Source: JAFMJV01 sp963800275 (GTDB lineage: Bacteria > Chloroflexota > Limnocylindria > Limnocylindrales > CSP1-4). Taken from it: a stretch of DNA of 64,000 nucleotides. The translations under genes were made by a program, and so were the position numbers. This document shows, piece by piece, positions 45,083 to 53,883 of this stretch. How positions within the stretch are numbered: the first letter of the stretch is position 1; every line of letters starts with the position of its first letter. Where the stretch lies: NCBI GenBank assembly GCA_963800275.1, contig CAWDAI010000001.1, positions 310,001-374,000 of the forward strand, given 5' to 3'. Below the pieces are notes generated by a model, which did no database searches, was not told where the DNA came from, and saw only the letters and a program-made list of their open reading frames with translations.

Positions 45083-45955
45083 GTGAAGTCGCGCGCATAC
45101 CCCACGTGGTTCGCCTTCGGTGCGCTGCTGCTGTACGGCATCTTCACCCTCGTGCCGAGCGCCCTCGGCATCGTCTACAGCTTCAGCGACTGGAACAGCT
45201 ACACGACCGAGCTGAACTGGATCGGACTCGACAACTTCGCGACCATCCTCTCGGCCGGATCGAACTACCTGCACGTGATCGGCAACACGATCATGTTCAC
45301 GCTCGCGACGATCGCGCTCAAGACGGTCATCGCCCTGGCCCTCGCGCTCCTGATCGTCGAAGGCATCCGGCGAGCCTCGAGCTTCTATCGCGCCCTGTTC
45401 TACCTGCCGGCCGTGCTTCCGATCATCGTGGTCAGCCTCATCTTCCGTTCCATCCTGAACCCCGCCGATGGGCTGCTCAACGAGACCCTGCGGGCCGTGG
45501 GGCTCGATGCGTTCGCGCTCAACTGGCTGACCGATGTGACCCTCGCCATGTGGAGCGTCATCGCCGTAGACGTCTGGCGCGGCGTGGGCTACATCATGGT
45601 CATCCTGATCGCCGGGCTCCTGGCGATCCCGCGTAACTACTACGAGGCGGCCTCGATCGACGGCGCCAGCGCCTGGAGCAAGTTCCGACACATCACGCTG
45701 CCGCTGCTCACGCCCGTCCTGGCCGTGGTCACCGTGCTGAACCTGATCTATGGGCTGAAGGTGTTCGACATCGTCTTCGTCCTCACCCGTGGCGGTCCGG
45801 GGCGCGCGACCGACACCGTCTACACCAAGGTCTTCGAGGATTTCTCGAAGGGCCGCTGGGGCCTGGCCACGGCACTCTCCACGCTGCTGCTCGTGGTCAT
45901 GGTCGTGCTCGCCTACGGCGTGATCCGGGTCCTGCAACGTGACGAGGACGACTGA
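45083..45955 (+). CDS. sugar ABC transporter permease (MalF/UgpA type)
   Basis: An inner-membrane importer subunit of 290 residues with six hydrophobic helices. The EAA loop is NYYEAASIDGASAWSKF followed by HITLPLLTPV. It starts MKSRAYPTWFAFGALLLYGIFTLVPSALG with a GTG codon. It forms a heterodimer with the next permease. No ATPase gene is in the cluster, so a shared MsmX-type ATPase from another locus is expected. Confidence 0.93.
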   Translation: MKSRAYPTWFAFGALLLYGIFTLVPSALGIVYSFSDWNSYTTELNWIGLDNFATILSAGSNYLHVIGNTIMFTLATIALKTVIALALALLIVEGIRRASSFYRALFYLPAVLPIIVVSLIFRSILNPADGLLNETLRAVGLDAFALNWLTDVTLAMWSVIAVDVWRGVGYIMVILIAGLLAIPRNYYEAASIDGASAWSKFRHITLPLLTPVLAVVTVLNLIYGLKVFDIVFVLTRGGPGRATDTVYTKVFEDFSKGRWGLATALSTLLLVVMVVLAYGVIRVLQRDEDD

Positions 45956-46781
45956 GGTGCTCGGCGACACCAGGGTCCGCGGGTCCGTCAACCACATCAT
46001 CGCCCTCGTGGTGGGCCTGCTCGTATTCGTGCCCATCTACCTGGTCTTCGTCAACTCGCTCAAGACGCGGGCAGAGGCGAGCTCGATGGGCGTGGGCCTG
46101 CCGGCGCTGCCGCAGTGGGAGAACTACGCCACCGTCATCGAGGACGGCAACCTGGTCGTGGCCTTCCTCAACTCCCTGCTCTACTCACTCGCCGCCACCG
46201 CCATCTGCGTGGTGCTGGCCTCGATGGCAGCGTATGTCCTGGCCCGCCGCCGCACTCGCTCGCACAAGCTGCTCTATCTCCTGCTGATCATGGGCATCGC
46301 CATGCCCACCAACTTCGTGACCCTGATGCAGGTCATGCAGTGGACCCACCTGGTCAACACGCAGCTCGGGATCATCCTGCTCTACGCGGCCATGCAGATC
46401 CCCTTCAGCGTCTTCCTCGTGTACGCCTTCATCGGCTCCATCCCGCGAGAGCTCGACGAGGCCGCCTTCATCGACGGCTGCGGTCCGGTCCGGGCGTTCT
46501 TCCGCGTGATCTTCCCCTTGCTGATGCCGGTCGTGATCACGCTCTCGGTGCTGAGCATCCTCAACATCTGGAACGAGTTCCTGATGCCCCTGTACTTCCT
46601 CAACAGCAGCGCGGCCTGGCCGATGACGCTGGCGGTCTACAACTTCTTCGGCATGTATCAATCGAACTGGGCGCTCGTCTCGGCCGACGTGGTCCTGACC
46701 ATCGTGCCCGTGATCGTCATCTACCTCCTGGCCCAGCGCTGGATCCTGTCGGGCATGTCGAGTGGCGCGGTGAAGGGCTAG
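45939..46781 (+). CDS. sugar ABC transporter permease (MalG/AraQ type)
   Basis: The second permease of the importer, 280 residues, with six helices and the EAA loop ELDEAAFIDGCGPVRAFFRVIFPLLMPV. The GTG at 45939 overlaps the previous gene by 17 bases. A GTG at 45957, two bases after the previous stop, would shorten the product by six residues and is equally plausible. The C-terminal end ILAQRW-type sequence (LLAQRWILSGMSSGAVKG) is standard for the family. Confidence 0.92.
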   Translation: MTRTTEVLGDTRVRGSVNHIIALVVGLLVFVPIYLVFVNSLKTRAEASSMGVGLPALPQWENYATVIEDGNLVVAFLNSLLYSLAATAICVVLASMAAYVLARRRTRSHKLLYLLLIMGIAMPTNFVTLMQVMQWTHLVNTQLGIILLYAAMQIPFSVFLVYAFIGSIPRELDEAAFIDGCGPVRAFFRVIFPLLMPVVITLSVLSILNIWNEFLMPLYFLNSSAAWPMTLAVYNFFGMYQSNWALVSADVVLTIVPVIVIYLLAQRWILSGMSSGAVKG

Positions 46782-46783
46782 CC

Positions 46784-47851
46784 ATGCGTCAATGCCTGTG
46801 GAAGGAGGACTGGGAGCTCTCACGTCAGCGCTACCTCGCGTGGTGGCAGCGTCACGGCCTGGTCATCAGCATGTGGGAGCACCTCGAGGTCGAGGGCATC
46901 TGCCACGAGACCGTGCCGGTGCCCCGGCCCGCGCGCGACCTGGACCAACGCTGGTTCGACCCGGAGTGGCGGGCGGCCGATATCCATCACCGCCTGGCCC
47001 GGAGCGAGCTGCGCGCGGACATCGTGCCCGTGGCCAACACGCAGCTCGGGCCCGGCTCCCTGGCAGCGTGCATCGGGGCCACGCTGGTGGCCGGCGAGGA
47101 CACCATCTGGATCGAAGCCAGGGCCCCGGACGCGCTGGTCGTGCTCGACGACGCCAACCCCTGGTTGCGCACGCATCTCGACCTGGTGCGCGCCTGCCGG
47201 CGGATCGCCGATGGCCGCTACTTCGTGGGTTGCCCCGACCTCATCGAGGGCATCGACACGCTCGCGGGTCTGCGGGGCGTGGTCCCGGTGATGGAGCAGA
47301 TCCACCTGGACCCCGAGGGGCTCGAGCGCGACCTGCAGGCGGTCAACGACATCTGGTTCGATGTCTTCGAGCGGATCTACGACGTCATCAACGTGGACGG
47401 CGAGATGGCCTTCTGTTACTTCTCGCTGTGGGCACCCGGACGCATGGCCAAGCTGCAGTGCGATGCCTCGGTCATGATCGGCCCCGAGCACTTCCGCCGC
47501 TTCGTGGTGCCCTACGTCAGCCAGCAGTGCCGCTGGCTCGACTACTCGATGTACCACCTCGACGGAGTGCAGGCCATCCGCCATCTCGATGCCCTGCTGG
47601 AGATCGAGGAGCTCGACGCGGTGCAGTGGACGCCGGGCGTGGGCCAGCCGCAGGGCGGTGATCCCGCCTGGTTCGAGCTCTATGGCCGGATCCGCGCGGC
47701 GGGCAAATCGGTCATGGCCTCACTGGTGGAGGTGGACCAGCTGGCGCCGCTGCTCGACGCGGTCGGACCCGAGGCTTTGCACGTGCTGATGGAGTTCCGG
47801 GCGCCCGGCGACATCGATGCTGCCCTGTCGATCGCGGAGGCCTACCGATGA
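46784..47851 (+). CDS. URO-D-fold protein of a sugar locus, zinc motif absent
   Basis: A 355-residue protein of the uroporphyrinogen decarboxylase/methyltransferase superfamily. It is recognised by the barrel segments DIVPVANTQLGPGSLAA, YFVGCPDLIEGIDTLAGLRG, MIGPEHFRRFVVPYVSQQC and YHLDGVQAIRHLDALLEIEELDAVQWTPGVG. Where corrinoid methyltransferases have H-x-C, this protein has YHLDG, so the usual zinc thiol-activation site is missing. It is also not the haem enzyme. It sits two bases after a permease and overlaps the GH31 start by four bases, firmly inside a glycoside-use operon. Its reaction is unknown; a sugar-linked role is inferred from context alone. Confidence 0.75.
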   Translation: MRQCLWKEDWELSRQRYLAWWQRHGLVISMWEHLEVEGICHETVPVPRPARDLDQRWFDPEWRAADIHHRLARSELRADIVPVANTQLGPGSLAACIGATLVAGEDTIWIEARAPDALVVLDDANPWLRTHLDLVRACRRIADGRYFVGCPDLIEGIDTLAGLRGVVPVMEQIHLDPEGLERDLQAVNDIWFDVFERIYDVINVDGEMAFCYFSLWAPGRMAKLQCDASVMIGPEHFRRFVVPYVSQQCRWLDYSMYHLDGVQAIRHLDALLEIEELDAVQWTPGVGQPQGGDPAWFELYGRIRAAGKSVMASLVEVDQLAPLLDAVGPEALHVLMEFRAPGDIDAALSIAEAYR

Positions 47852-50340
47852 CGCTCGAGGCAACAGGCCCGGCCGCGATCAGCCCGGCACGGGTCGAGTC
47901 GCACGTCGTCGGCCCCCGGGGCCTGACGCTGCGGTTGGATCGCGGCCTGCTCGCGCTGGAACCGCGGAGCGCACGCACGCTGCGGGTGCGCTACACGCTG
48001 GGACGCTCGTTCAGCGACGAGCCGAGCCTGATGGTGGTCGACGAGGAGCCGGCGGTGGTGGTCCCGTTCGATGTGCAGGCGGGCGAGCACGACCTGGTGC
48101 TGTCCACCGAGGCGCTCTCGGTCAAGATCGGTCGAGATGGCGCTGCCCTGACCTACCACGATCGCGATGGTCGGCTGTTGGTGCGCGAGCCGGCGGGGGG
48201 TGGCAAGTCCCTCCAGCCGATCGACGTGGAGGTGTCGGTCTTCGACGGGGCCACGGCCGTCGAGAGCGACGCCACGGTCGACGGCCTCCATATGGACACG
48301 GTCGACGTGCGCACCGTGGTGGACCGGCAGGCGTACCAGGCCACGCTGCGCCTCACCCCCGCAGACGACGAGGCGCTCTACGGGCTGGGCTCTCACGAGG
48401 AGGGCCTGTTCAACCTGCGCGGCCAGCAGCAGTACCTCTACCAACACAATCTGAAGGTGGCCGTGCCAGTGCTGGTGTCATCGCGTGGCGTCGGCGTCCT
48501 CGTGGACTGTGCCTCGCTCATGCGCTTCGAGGACGGCGATGCGGGCGCCTCGCTCTGGTGCGACGTGGTCGACGAGCTCGACTACTACGTCATGGTCGGA
48601 CCGGAGCTCGATGAGGTCGTGGCCGAGCTGCGCGAACTGACCGGGCGGGCGGCGATGCTGCCGCGCTGGGCCCTGGGCTACATCCAGTCCAAGGAGCGCT
48701 ACGAGACCGCGGCAGAGCTGGTGGATGTGGCGCGCGAGTTCCGACGGCGGGACCTCCCGCTCGACGGCATCGTCCTCGACTGGAAGTCGTGGACCGGCGA
48801 CCTGTGGGGCCAGAAATCGCTCGACCCGGAGCGCTTCCCGGATCCTGCCGGCCTGATGGCTGAGCTCCATGCGCTCCACGCGCACCTCATGGTCTCGGTC
48901 TGGCCTGTCATGCGCGCCGGCGGGGACGACTGGACAGAGCTCTCCGAGGCCGGATACCTGCTCGGTGACCGAGCCACCTACGACGCGTTCGACACTGATG
49001 CCAGGGCGTGCTTCTGGAGGCAGTCCGAGCGGGGCCTGTTCCGGCATGGGGTCGATGCCTGGTGGACCGATAGCACCGAGCCCTTCGAGGACGATTGGCG
49101 CGGGCCGGTCAAGCCCGATGCGGAGGAGCGCATGTGGCGCAACACGGCCGCAGCCAAACGGTACCTCGACCCGGGCCGTATCAATGCCTACTCGCTGCTC
49201 CACGCACAGGGCATCTACGAGGGTCAGCGGGGGACCGGCTCGGACAAGCGCGTGCTCAACCTCACCCGCTCGGCCTACCCGGGGCAGCAGCGCTTCGGAA
49301 CGGTGACCTGGTCCGGTGACGTGACCGCGTCGTGGGAGACGCTGCGGCGCCAGGTCCCGGAGGGACTGAACTTCTGTTCCACGGGCATGCCCTACTGGAC
49401 CACGGACATCGGCGCCTTCTTCGTGGCCCACCGCCCGGAGAACTGGTTCTGGGCTGGCGACTTCGACGCCGGTGTCGATGACCTGGGCTACCGCGAGCTG
49501 TACCTGCGCTGGTTCCAGTACGGCGCCTGGCTGCCCATGTTCCGGGCCCACGGCACGGACACGCCTCGCGAGCTGTGGCGCTTCGGCGAGCCCGGGGACG
49601 CGATGTACGACGCGCTCGTCGCTGCACTCCGACTGCGCTACCGCCTGCTGCCCTACCTCTACTCGCTCGCGGGCTGGACCACGCAGCGGCACTACACCAT
49701 GCTCCGCTCGCTGGTCTTCGACTTCCGGGAAGATCCCCTCGTGCTCGACATCGGCGACCAGTTCATGTGTGGCCCGGCCTTCCTGGTCGCCCCCGTCTAT
49801 GAGCCGATGTGCTGGGGTCCAGGCTCCACCCCGCTTCACGGGACCAGCGGGGAACGCCCGGTCTATCTGCCCGCCGGCAGCGGATGGTATGCGCTCGACT
49901 CCGACCGGCAGCTCACGGGCGGGCAATGGATCGACGCGGCCGCGCCGCTCGCACACATCCCCGTCTTCGTGCGGGCTGGTTCGATCGTGCCCATGGGCCC
50001 GGTTCGCCAGTACGTCGACGAGCTGCCCGAGGCACCCCTGGAGATCCACGTCTACCCGGGCCGTGACGTCACGTTCACGCTCTATGAGGACGAAGGAGAT
50101 GGCCACGCGTGGGAGGGCGGTGCGTTCTCGACGATCGAGCTGGCCTGGAACGATGCCGCCCGATGCCTGTCGGTCGGGCCGCGTGCTGGCCGCTACCGCG
50201 GCATGCCCGAGGAACGAGAGCTCATGGTCGTGGTGCACGGCCAACCGGCGGGCGACCGACGTGAGCCGGCAGCGGCAGCGGGGCCCGCCATCCGTCGTCT
50301 GCACTACACCGGCGAAGCCGTGGAGCTCGTCTGCCCGTGA
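47848..50340 (+). CDS. GH31 glycosidase (alpha-xylosidase/alpha-glucosidase type)
   Basis: Cleaves alpha-linked xylose or glucose from oligosaccharides; 830 residues with no signal peptide, so cytoplasmic. An N-terminal beta-sandwich (about 1-265) leads into the GH31 barrel with GIVLDWKSW (about 307-315). The nucleophile is Asp408 in WWTDSTEPFE, the likely acid/base Asp is in TWSGDVTASW, and MFRAHGTDTPRELW follows. C-terminal sandwich domains close the protein. The WWTDSTE context is closer to alpha-xylosidases (YicI-like) than to maltases, but activity needs testing. ATGA overlap with the URO-D-like gene; GTGA overlap with lacI. Confidence 0.9.
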   Translation: MTLEATGPAAISPARVESHVVGPRGLTLRLDRGLLALEPRSARTLRVRYTLGRSFSDEPSLMVVDEEPAVVVPFDVQAGEHDLVLSTEALSVKIGRDGAALTYHDRDGRLLVREPAGGGKSLQPIDVEVSVFDGATAVESDATVDGLHMDTVDVRTVVDRQAYQATLRLTPADDEALYGLGSHEEGLFNLRGQQQYLYQHNLKVAVPVLVSSRGVGVLVDCASLMRFEDGDAGASLWCDVVDELDYYVMVGPELDEVVAELRELTGRAAMLPRWALGYIQSKERYETAAELVDVAREFRRRDLPLDGIVLDWKSWTGDLWGQKSLDPERFPDPAGLMAELHALHAHLMVSVWPVMRAGGDDWTELSEAGYLLGDRATYDAFDTDARACFWRQSERGLFRHGVDAWWTDSTEPFEDDWRGPVKPDAEERMWRNTAAAKRYLDPGRINAYSLLHAQGIYEGQRGTGSDKRVLNLTRSAYPGQQRFGTVTWSGDVTASWETLRRQVPEGLNFCSTGMPYWTTDIGAFFVAHRPENWFWAGDFDAGVDDLGYRELYLRWFQYGAWLPMFRAHGTDTPRELWRFGEPGDAMYDALVAALRLRYRLLPYLYSLAGWTTQRHYTMLRSLVFDFREDPLVLDIGDQFMCGPAFLVAPVYEPMCWGPGSTPLHGTSGERPVYLPAGSGWYALDSDRQLTGGQWIDAAAPLAHIPVFVRAGSIVPMGPVRQYVDELPEAPLEIHVYPGRDVTFTLYEDEGDGHAWEGGAFSTIELAWNDAARCLSVGPRAGRYRGMPEERELMVVVHGQPAGDRREPAAAAGPAIRRLHYTGEAVELVCP

Positions 50341-51377
50341 GCCAGACCCGGGCCAGGAAGCCCACCATCGTGGATGTCTCCGAGGCCAGCGGCGTCTCGG
50401 TGGCCACGGTCTCCCGCATCCTCAATGGCAAGCCCGACGTGGCACCCCGGACGCGCGAGCGCGTGCTGCGCGTCATGGACGAGATCGGCTTCGCGCCCCA
50501 GCGAGCGTGGCGCCAGATCCGTTCTGGTCGCAGCGGCCTTATCGCGATGCATTGCCCGCAGGACTTCAACCCGCCCGCACACGGCGTGATCATGGCCGCC
50601 GCCCTGGGCGTGGAAGAGGCGGGCTACTCGATCAACGTCATCACCAGGGATCTGAGCGATGCCGAGCTCCTGGCCATCTTCCGAGGCCGCGAGGCCGATG
50701 GGGTGATCCTGCTGGAGGTGCTCACGGACGATCGACGCGCGGCTTTGCTCCAGGAGCACGGATTCCCCTTCGTGATGATCGGGCACCGGCAGGAAAGCAG
50801 CGGCATGAGCTACGTCGACGTGGACGAGCAACGCGCCATCGACCTGGCCGTGGACCACCTCGTCGACCTGGGTCATCAGCAGATCGGCCTGGTCAACCTC
50901 GACCCTGTACGCGGGGAGAAGACGTACGGCTACTCGGTCTGGGCGCAAGAGGCATACGAGCGCGCCTGCGCCCGACTGGGCTTGCCGGTCGCGGCAGTGG
51001 TCGGCGGGCCGAGCTTCGAGACGATGGCCCGTGCAGCTCGACGGCTGCTGGAGGCACAGCCCGGGATCACCGCGCTCGTGGCCCTCCAGGACCAGGCCGT
51101 CATCGGCCTGGTCAAGGCAGCCCGCGACCTCGGCCTGCGGGTGCCCGAAGATCTCTCCATCGTGGGCATGGCCAACACGGCCATGTCAGAGATGGCGACG
51201 CCGCCGCTCACGTCCATTAGCTTCCCCGAGGATGACCTGGGCCACGTTGCCGCGCGCTTGTTGCTCGCGCGGATCGACGGCGGGCGCGCGGAGGCCGAGC
51301 AGGTGCTGGTGGGCCCGCGACTGACGGTCCGTGGCAGCACCGCGGCCCCGCGGCCCCGCGGCCCTGGCCACGAGTGA
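50337..51377 (+). CDS. LacI-family transcriptional regulator
   Basis: Controls sugar-use genes by binding DNA in the absence or presence of its sugar. An N-terminal LacI helix-turn-helix (PTIVDVSEASGVSVATVSRILNG, about 8-30) is followed by a hinge and a periplasmic-binding-fold effector domain, with DVDEQRAIDLAVDHLVDLGH and a late LTSISFPEDDLG. At 346 residues it has normal length. It has a GTG start overlapping the GH31 stop, so it is the last gene of the operon it probably regulates. The inverted repeat at 43538-43555 is the likely operator. Confidence 0.93.
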   Translation: MSQTRARKPTIVDVSEASGVSVATVSRILNGKPDVAPRTRERVLRVMDEIGFAPQRAWRQIRSGRSGLIAMHCPQDFNPPAHGVIMAAALGVEEAGYSINVITRDLSDAELLAIFRGREADGVILLEVLTDDRRAALLQEHGFPFVMIGHRQESSGMSYVDVDEQRAIDLAVDHLVDLGHQQIGLVNLDPVRGEKTYGYSVWAQEAYERACARLGLPVAAVVGGPSFETMARAARRLLEAQPGITALVALQDQAVIGLVKAARDLGLRVPEDLSIVGMANTAMSEMATPPLTSISFPEDDLGHVAARLLLARIDGGRAEAEQVLVGPRLTVRGSTAAPRPRGPGHE

Positions 51378-51524
51378 TCTACGGCCCGGTCGAGGCCGTG
51401 CCCGATCAGGATGCGCCCATGACACCCGACGGGTGCACGCTGAGGCCTGGGCCGAGCAGCGCTGTCAGTGACCTAGCCTGAACGGCCCGCCCGATGGCCT
51501 GCCGTGCGGCGGGCGGAAAGCAAG

Positions 51525-51551
51525 GAGCCCCGGGTCGGTGCCCCGGGGCTC
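51525..51551 (-). terminator. terminator of the DUF1269-like gene
   Basis: A perfect 10-bp stem, GAGCCCCGGG (51525-51534) and CCCGGGGCTC (51542-51551), with a seven-base loop. On the minus strand it is followed by CTTGCTTTCC, a moderately T-rich tail. It lies 29 bases after the stop of the minus-strand gene and between convergent genes. Confidence 0.65.
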
Positions 51552-51579
51552 GCGAGTGTCCAAACGGTCGGGCCGCTCG

Positions 51580-52209
51580 CTATGCAGCCTGCTCGGCGGC
51601 CTTGGCGACCTCCTTGGCGGTGGCGTCGTCCACGCCGGCGGTGCGCACCTTCTCGGCTGCCGGCATGGCCGCCTTGGTGGCGTCGACGTCGGTAGCCTTG
51701 ACCAGGGCCACGATGCCCGACTGGTCGGGCCCGAGGGTGCCGGCCAGCAGGTCGGAGACCTGGGACCTGTGGGCGACGTTGCGGATCTTGCCCAGGATGC
51801 CGCCGACGACGCCGGCGCCGACCGCGCCCGCGATGATGGACGGCGGGAAGATGATGCCCAGGACCACGCCACCGACGGCGCCCCACTTGACGCCGGTCTT
51901 GGTGCTGTGGTCGGTCATCTCCTGGACCTTGACCTTGCCCTTGTCGTCGGTCTTGACGACGAGCACGCCCTCGATGTCGAGCTCCTTCTCGGACTCGGCG
52001 ACCTCGAGCGCCTCGTAGGCGGCCTTGGCCGACTCGATGTCGTCGAAGGCGGCCACGATGACGGCATACTCGTAGTCGGTCACGATCATCCCGGCAGCCT
52101 TGGTGCCGGTCTCGTCGCCGATGGCACCGACGACGGTGGCACCGGTGTCATCCGCCTCCACGGCCACGACCGCGTCGACGACCTGGGGCTCTTCTTGTGC
52201 GTCAGTCAC
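51580..52209 (-). CDS. DUF1269-like membrane-associated protein
   Basis: A 209-residue protein. Residues 35-110 form a small alpha/beta domain (YEYAVIVAAFDDIESAKAAYEALEVAE) followed by DKGKVKVQEMTD. A Gly-rich hydrophobic hairpin comes next (VKWGAVGGVVLGIIFPPSIIAGAVGAGVVGGILGKI). An Ala/Lys/Asp-rich tail follows (VALVKATDVDATKAAMPAAEKV). This matches the DUF1269 family, seen in stress-responsive loci of actinobacteria and Chloroflexota. Function is unknown. It has a GTG start with AAGGAGG nine bases upstream. It stands alone with its own terminator. Confidence 0.75.
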   Translation of the reverse strand: MTDAQEEPQVVDAVVAVEADDTGATVVGAIGDETGTKAAGMIVTDYEYAVIVAAFDDIESAKAAYEALEVAESEKELDIEGVLVVKTDDKGKVKVQEMTDHSTKTGVKWGAVGGVVLGIIFPPSIIAGAVGAGVVGGILGKIRNVAHRSQVSDLLAGTLGPDQSGIVALVKATDVDATKAAMPAAEKVRTAGVDDATAKEVAKAAEQAA

Positions 52210-52479
52210 CTGTACGCCTCCTTGTCCACTGGTTCGTGCCGTCGGCCACGTGCAGGGATTGCCCGGTCGCGGCGGCCACCTAATGGTCGCCTGCGCAGCG
52301 TGTTCACGCATGGCCCGTTTCGGATGAAGTCCCGCTCCCGCTGGGTCGCCGGCGCCCGCACCCGGACAGGACGCGTACCTGGCGATTCCCGTGCGCCGGT
52401 GCTGATCGGCCGCTGACCCCAGCCCTCGGCGCGGCGTCGGAGGTGCCAGACTCGAAGGATCACACCAAGCGAGAGGACC

Positions 52480-53859
52480 ATGGCCTACAAGACGATCATC
52501 GAACCGTTCCGCGTCCACACCGTGCAGGCCATCGACCTGCCCGACGCGGAGGCTCGCGAGGCTGCCCTCGTCCGCTCCGGCTACAACCTGTTCGGGCTCC
52601 ACGCGGACGAGGTCATCATCGATCTGCTGACCGACTCGGGCACCGGAGCCATGTCCACCCGCCAGTGGTCGGGCATGATGCTGGGCGACGAATCGTATGC
52701 CGGCTCCCGCTCGTTCTACCGCTTCGAGCGGGTGGTGCAGGAGTTGACCGGCTACAGCGAGATCATCCCCACCCACCAGGGTCGCGCCGCCGAGAAGATC
52801 CTCTTCACGGTCGCGGTCGACGAGGGCGACCTGGTGCCCAACAACACCCACTTCGACACCACCCGCGCCAACGTCGAGTACCGCGGCGCGACCGCCTTCG
52901 ACTGCGTCTGCGCGGAGGGGCACGACCCGTCGCTGGAAGCGCCCTTCAAGGGCAACGTCGACATCGACGCCCTGCGCGCGATCATCCTCGAACGCGGCGT
53001 CGAGCAGGTACCGCTGGTGATGGTCACCGTGACCAACAACTCGGGTGGCGGCCAGCCGGTGTCGATGGCCAACCTGCGGGCGGTACGCACGGTCTGCGAC
53101 GAGTTCGGCATCCCCCTCTTCCTCGATGCCTGCCGCTTCGCCGAGAATGCCTGGTTCATCAAGCTGCGCGAGCCCGGTTACGCCGACAGGACGCCACGCG
53201 AGATCGCCCGCGAGATGTTCTCCATCGCGGACGGCTGCACCATGAGCGCCAAGAAGGACGGCCTCGCCAACATCGGCGGCTTCCTCGCGCTCAACGACCG
53301 CGAGTGGGCCCAGCAGGCGCGAAACCTGCTCATCCTGACCGAGGGCTTCCCGACCTACGGCGGGCTCGCGGGCTACGACCTCGAGGCCATCGCCACCGGC
53401 CTGGAGGAGGTCCTCGACGAGCGGTACCTGCACTATCGCATCCGCTCGACCGCGTACCTCGCAGAGACCGTGCACCGGGCCGGCATCCCCACCGTGCGCC
53501 CGCCGGGCGGCCACGCGGTCTACCTCGACGCGGCAGCCCTGTTGCCGCACATCCCGTCACACCAGTACCCGGCGCAGGCGCTGGCCATCGAGCTCTACCG
53601 CGCGGGCGGTGTGCGCGGCGTGGAGATCGGCACGGTCATGTTCGGACGCGCGCGCGCCGGCGAGCCGGACGAGCCGGCCACCATGGAGCTGGTGCGCCTG
53701 GCCATCCCCCGCCGCATGTACACCCAGAGCCACATCGACTACGTGGGCGAGGTCATCCTCGACACAGCGGCGCATGCGGACGAGCTGCGCGGATATCGCA
53801 TCGTGGAGCAGGCCCCCTGGCTACGCCACTTCACGGCTCGACTGGAGCCGTTGGCCTAG
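52480..53859 (+). CDS. tnaA: tryptophanase (PLP-dependent beta-eliminating lyase)
   Basis: Breaks tryptophan to indole, pyruvate and ammonia. The beta-eliminating lyase fold is clear: THQGRAAE, DACRFAENAWFIK, and the PLP lysine in MSAKKDGLANIGG (Lys259, the second of the pair). Tryptophanase and tyrosine phenol-lyase are close relatives. Asp126 in FDTT (Thr in phenol-lyases) and Ile in VEIGTVMFGR (Arg in phenol-lyases) both match tryptophanase. Length 459. GAGAGGA precedes the ATG. No tryptophan permease (tnaB) is adjacent. The 270-base upstream region has a 30-codon frame with one Trp (52324-52416) but no convincing TnaC-type leader. Confidence 0.88.
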   Translation: MAYKTIIEPFRVHTVQAIDLPDAEAREAALVRSGYNLFGLHADEVIIDLLTDSGTGAMSTRQWSGMMLGDESYAGSRSFYRFERVVQELTGYSEIIPTHQGRAAEKILFTVAVDEGDLVPNNTHFDTTRANVEYRGATAFDCVCAEGHDPSLEAPFKGNVDIDALRAIILERGVEQVPLVMVTVTNNSGGGQPVSMANLRAVRTVCDEFGIPLFLDACRFAENAWFIKLREPGYADRTPREIAREMFSIADGCTMSAKKDGLANIGGFLALNDREWAQQARNLLILTEGFPTYGGLAGYDLEAIATGLEEVLDERYLHYRIRSTAYLAETVHRAGIPTVRPPGGHAVYLDAAALLPHIPSHQYPAQALAIELYRAGGVRGVEIGTVMFGRARAGEPDEPATMELVRLAIPRRMYTQSHIDYVGEVILDTAAHADELRGYRIVEQAPWLRHFTARLEPLA

Positions 53860-53883
53860 CCCAGGAGGCCCTGCCGGGTTCCG

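Noticed and set aside
52324..52416. A 30-codon frame with one Trp upstream of tnaA that could be a TnaC-like leader peptide
   Set aside because: It has Trp at position 7 but no Trp-to-Pro spacing or Pro before the stop like TnaC, and no ribosome site; probably chance.
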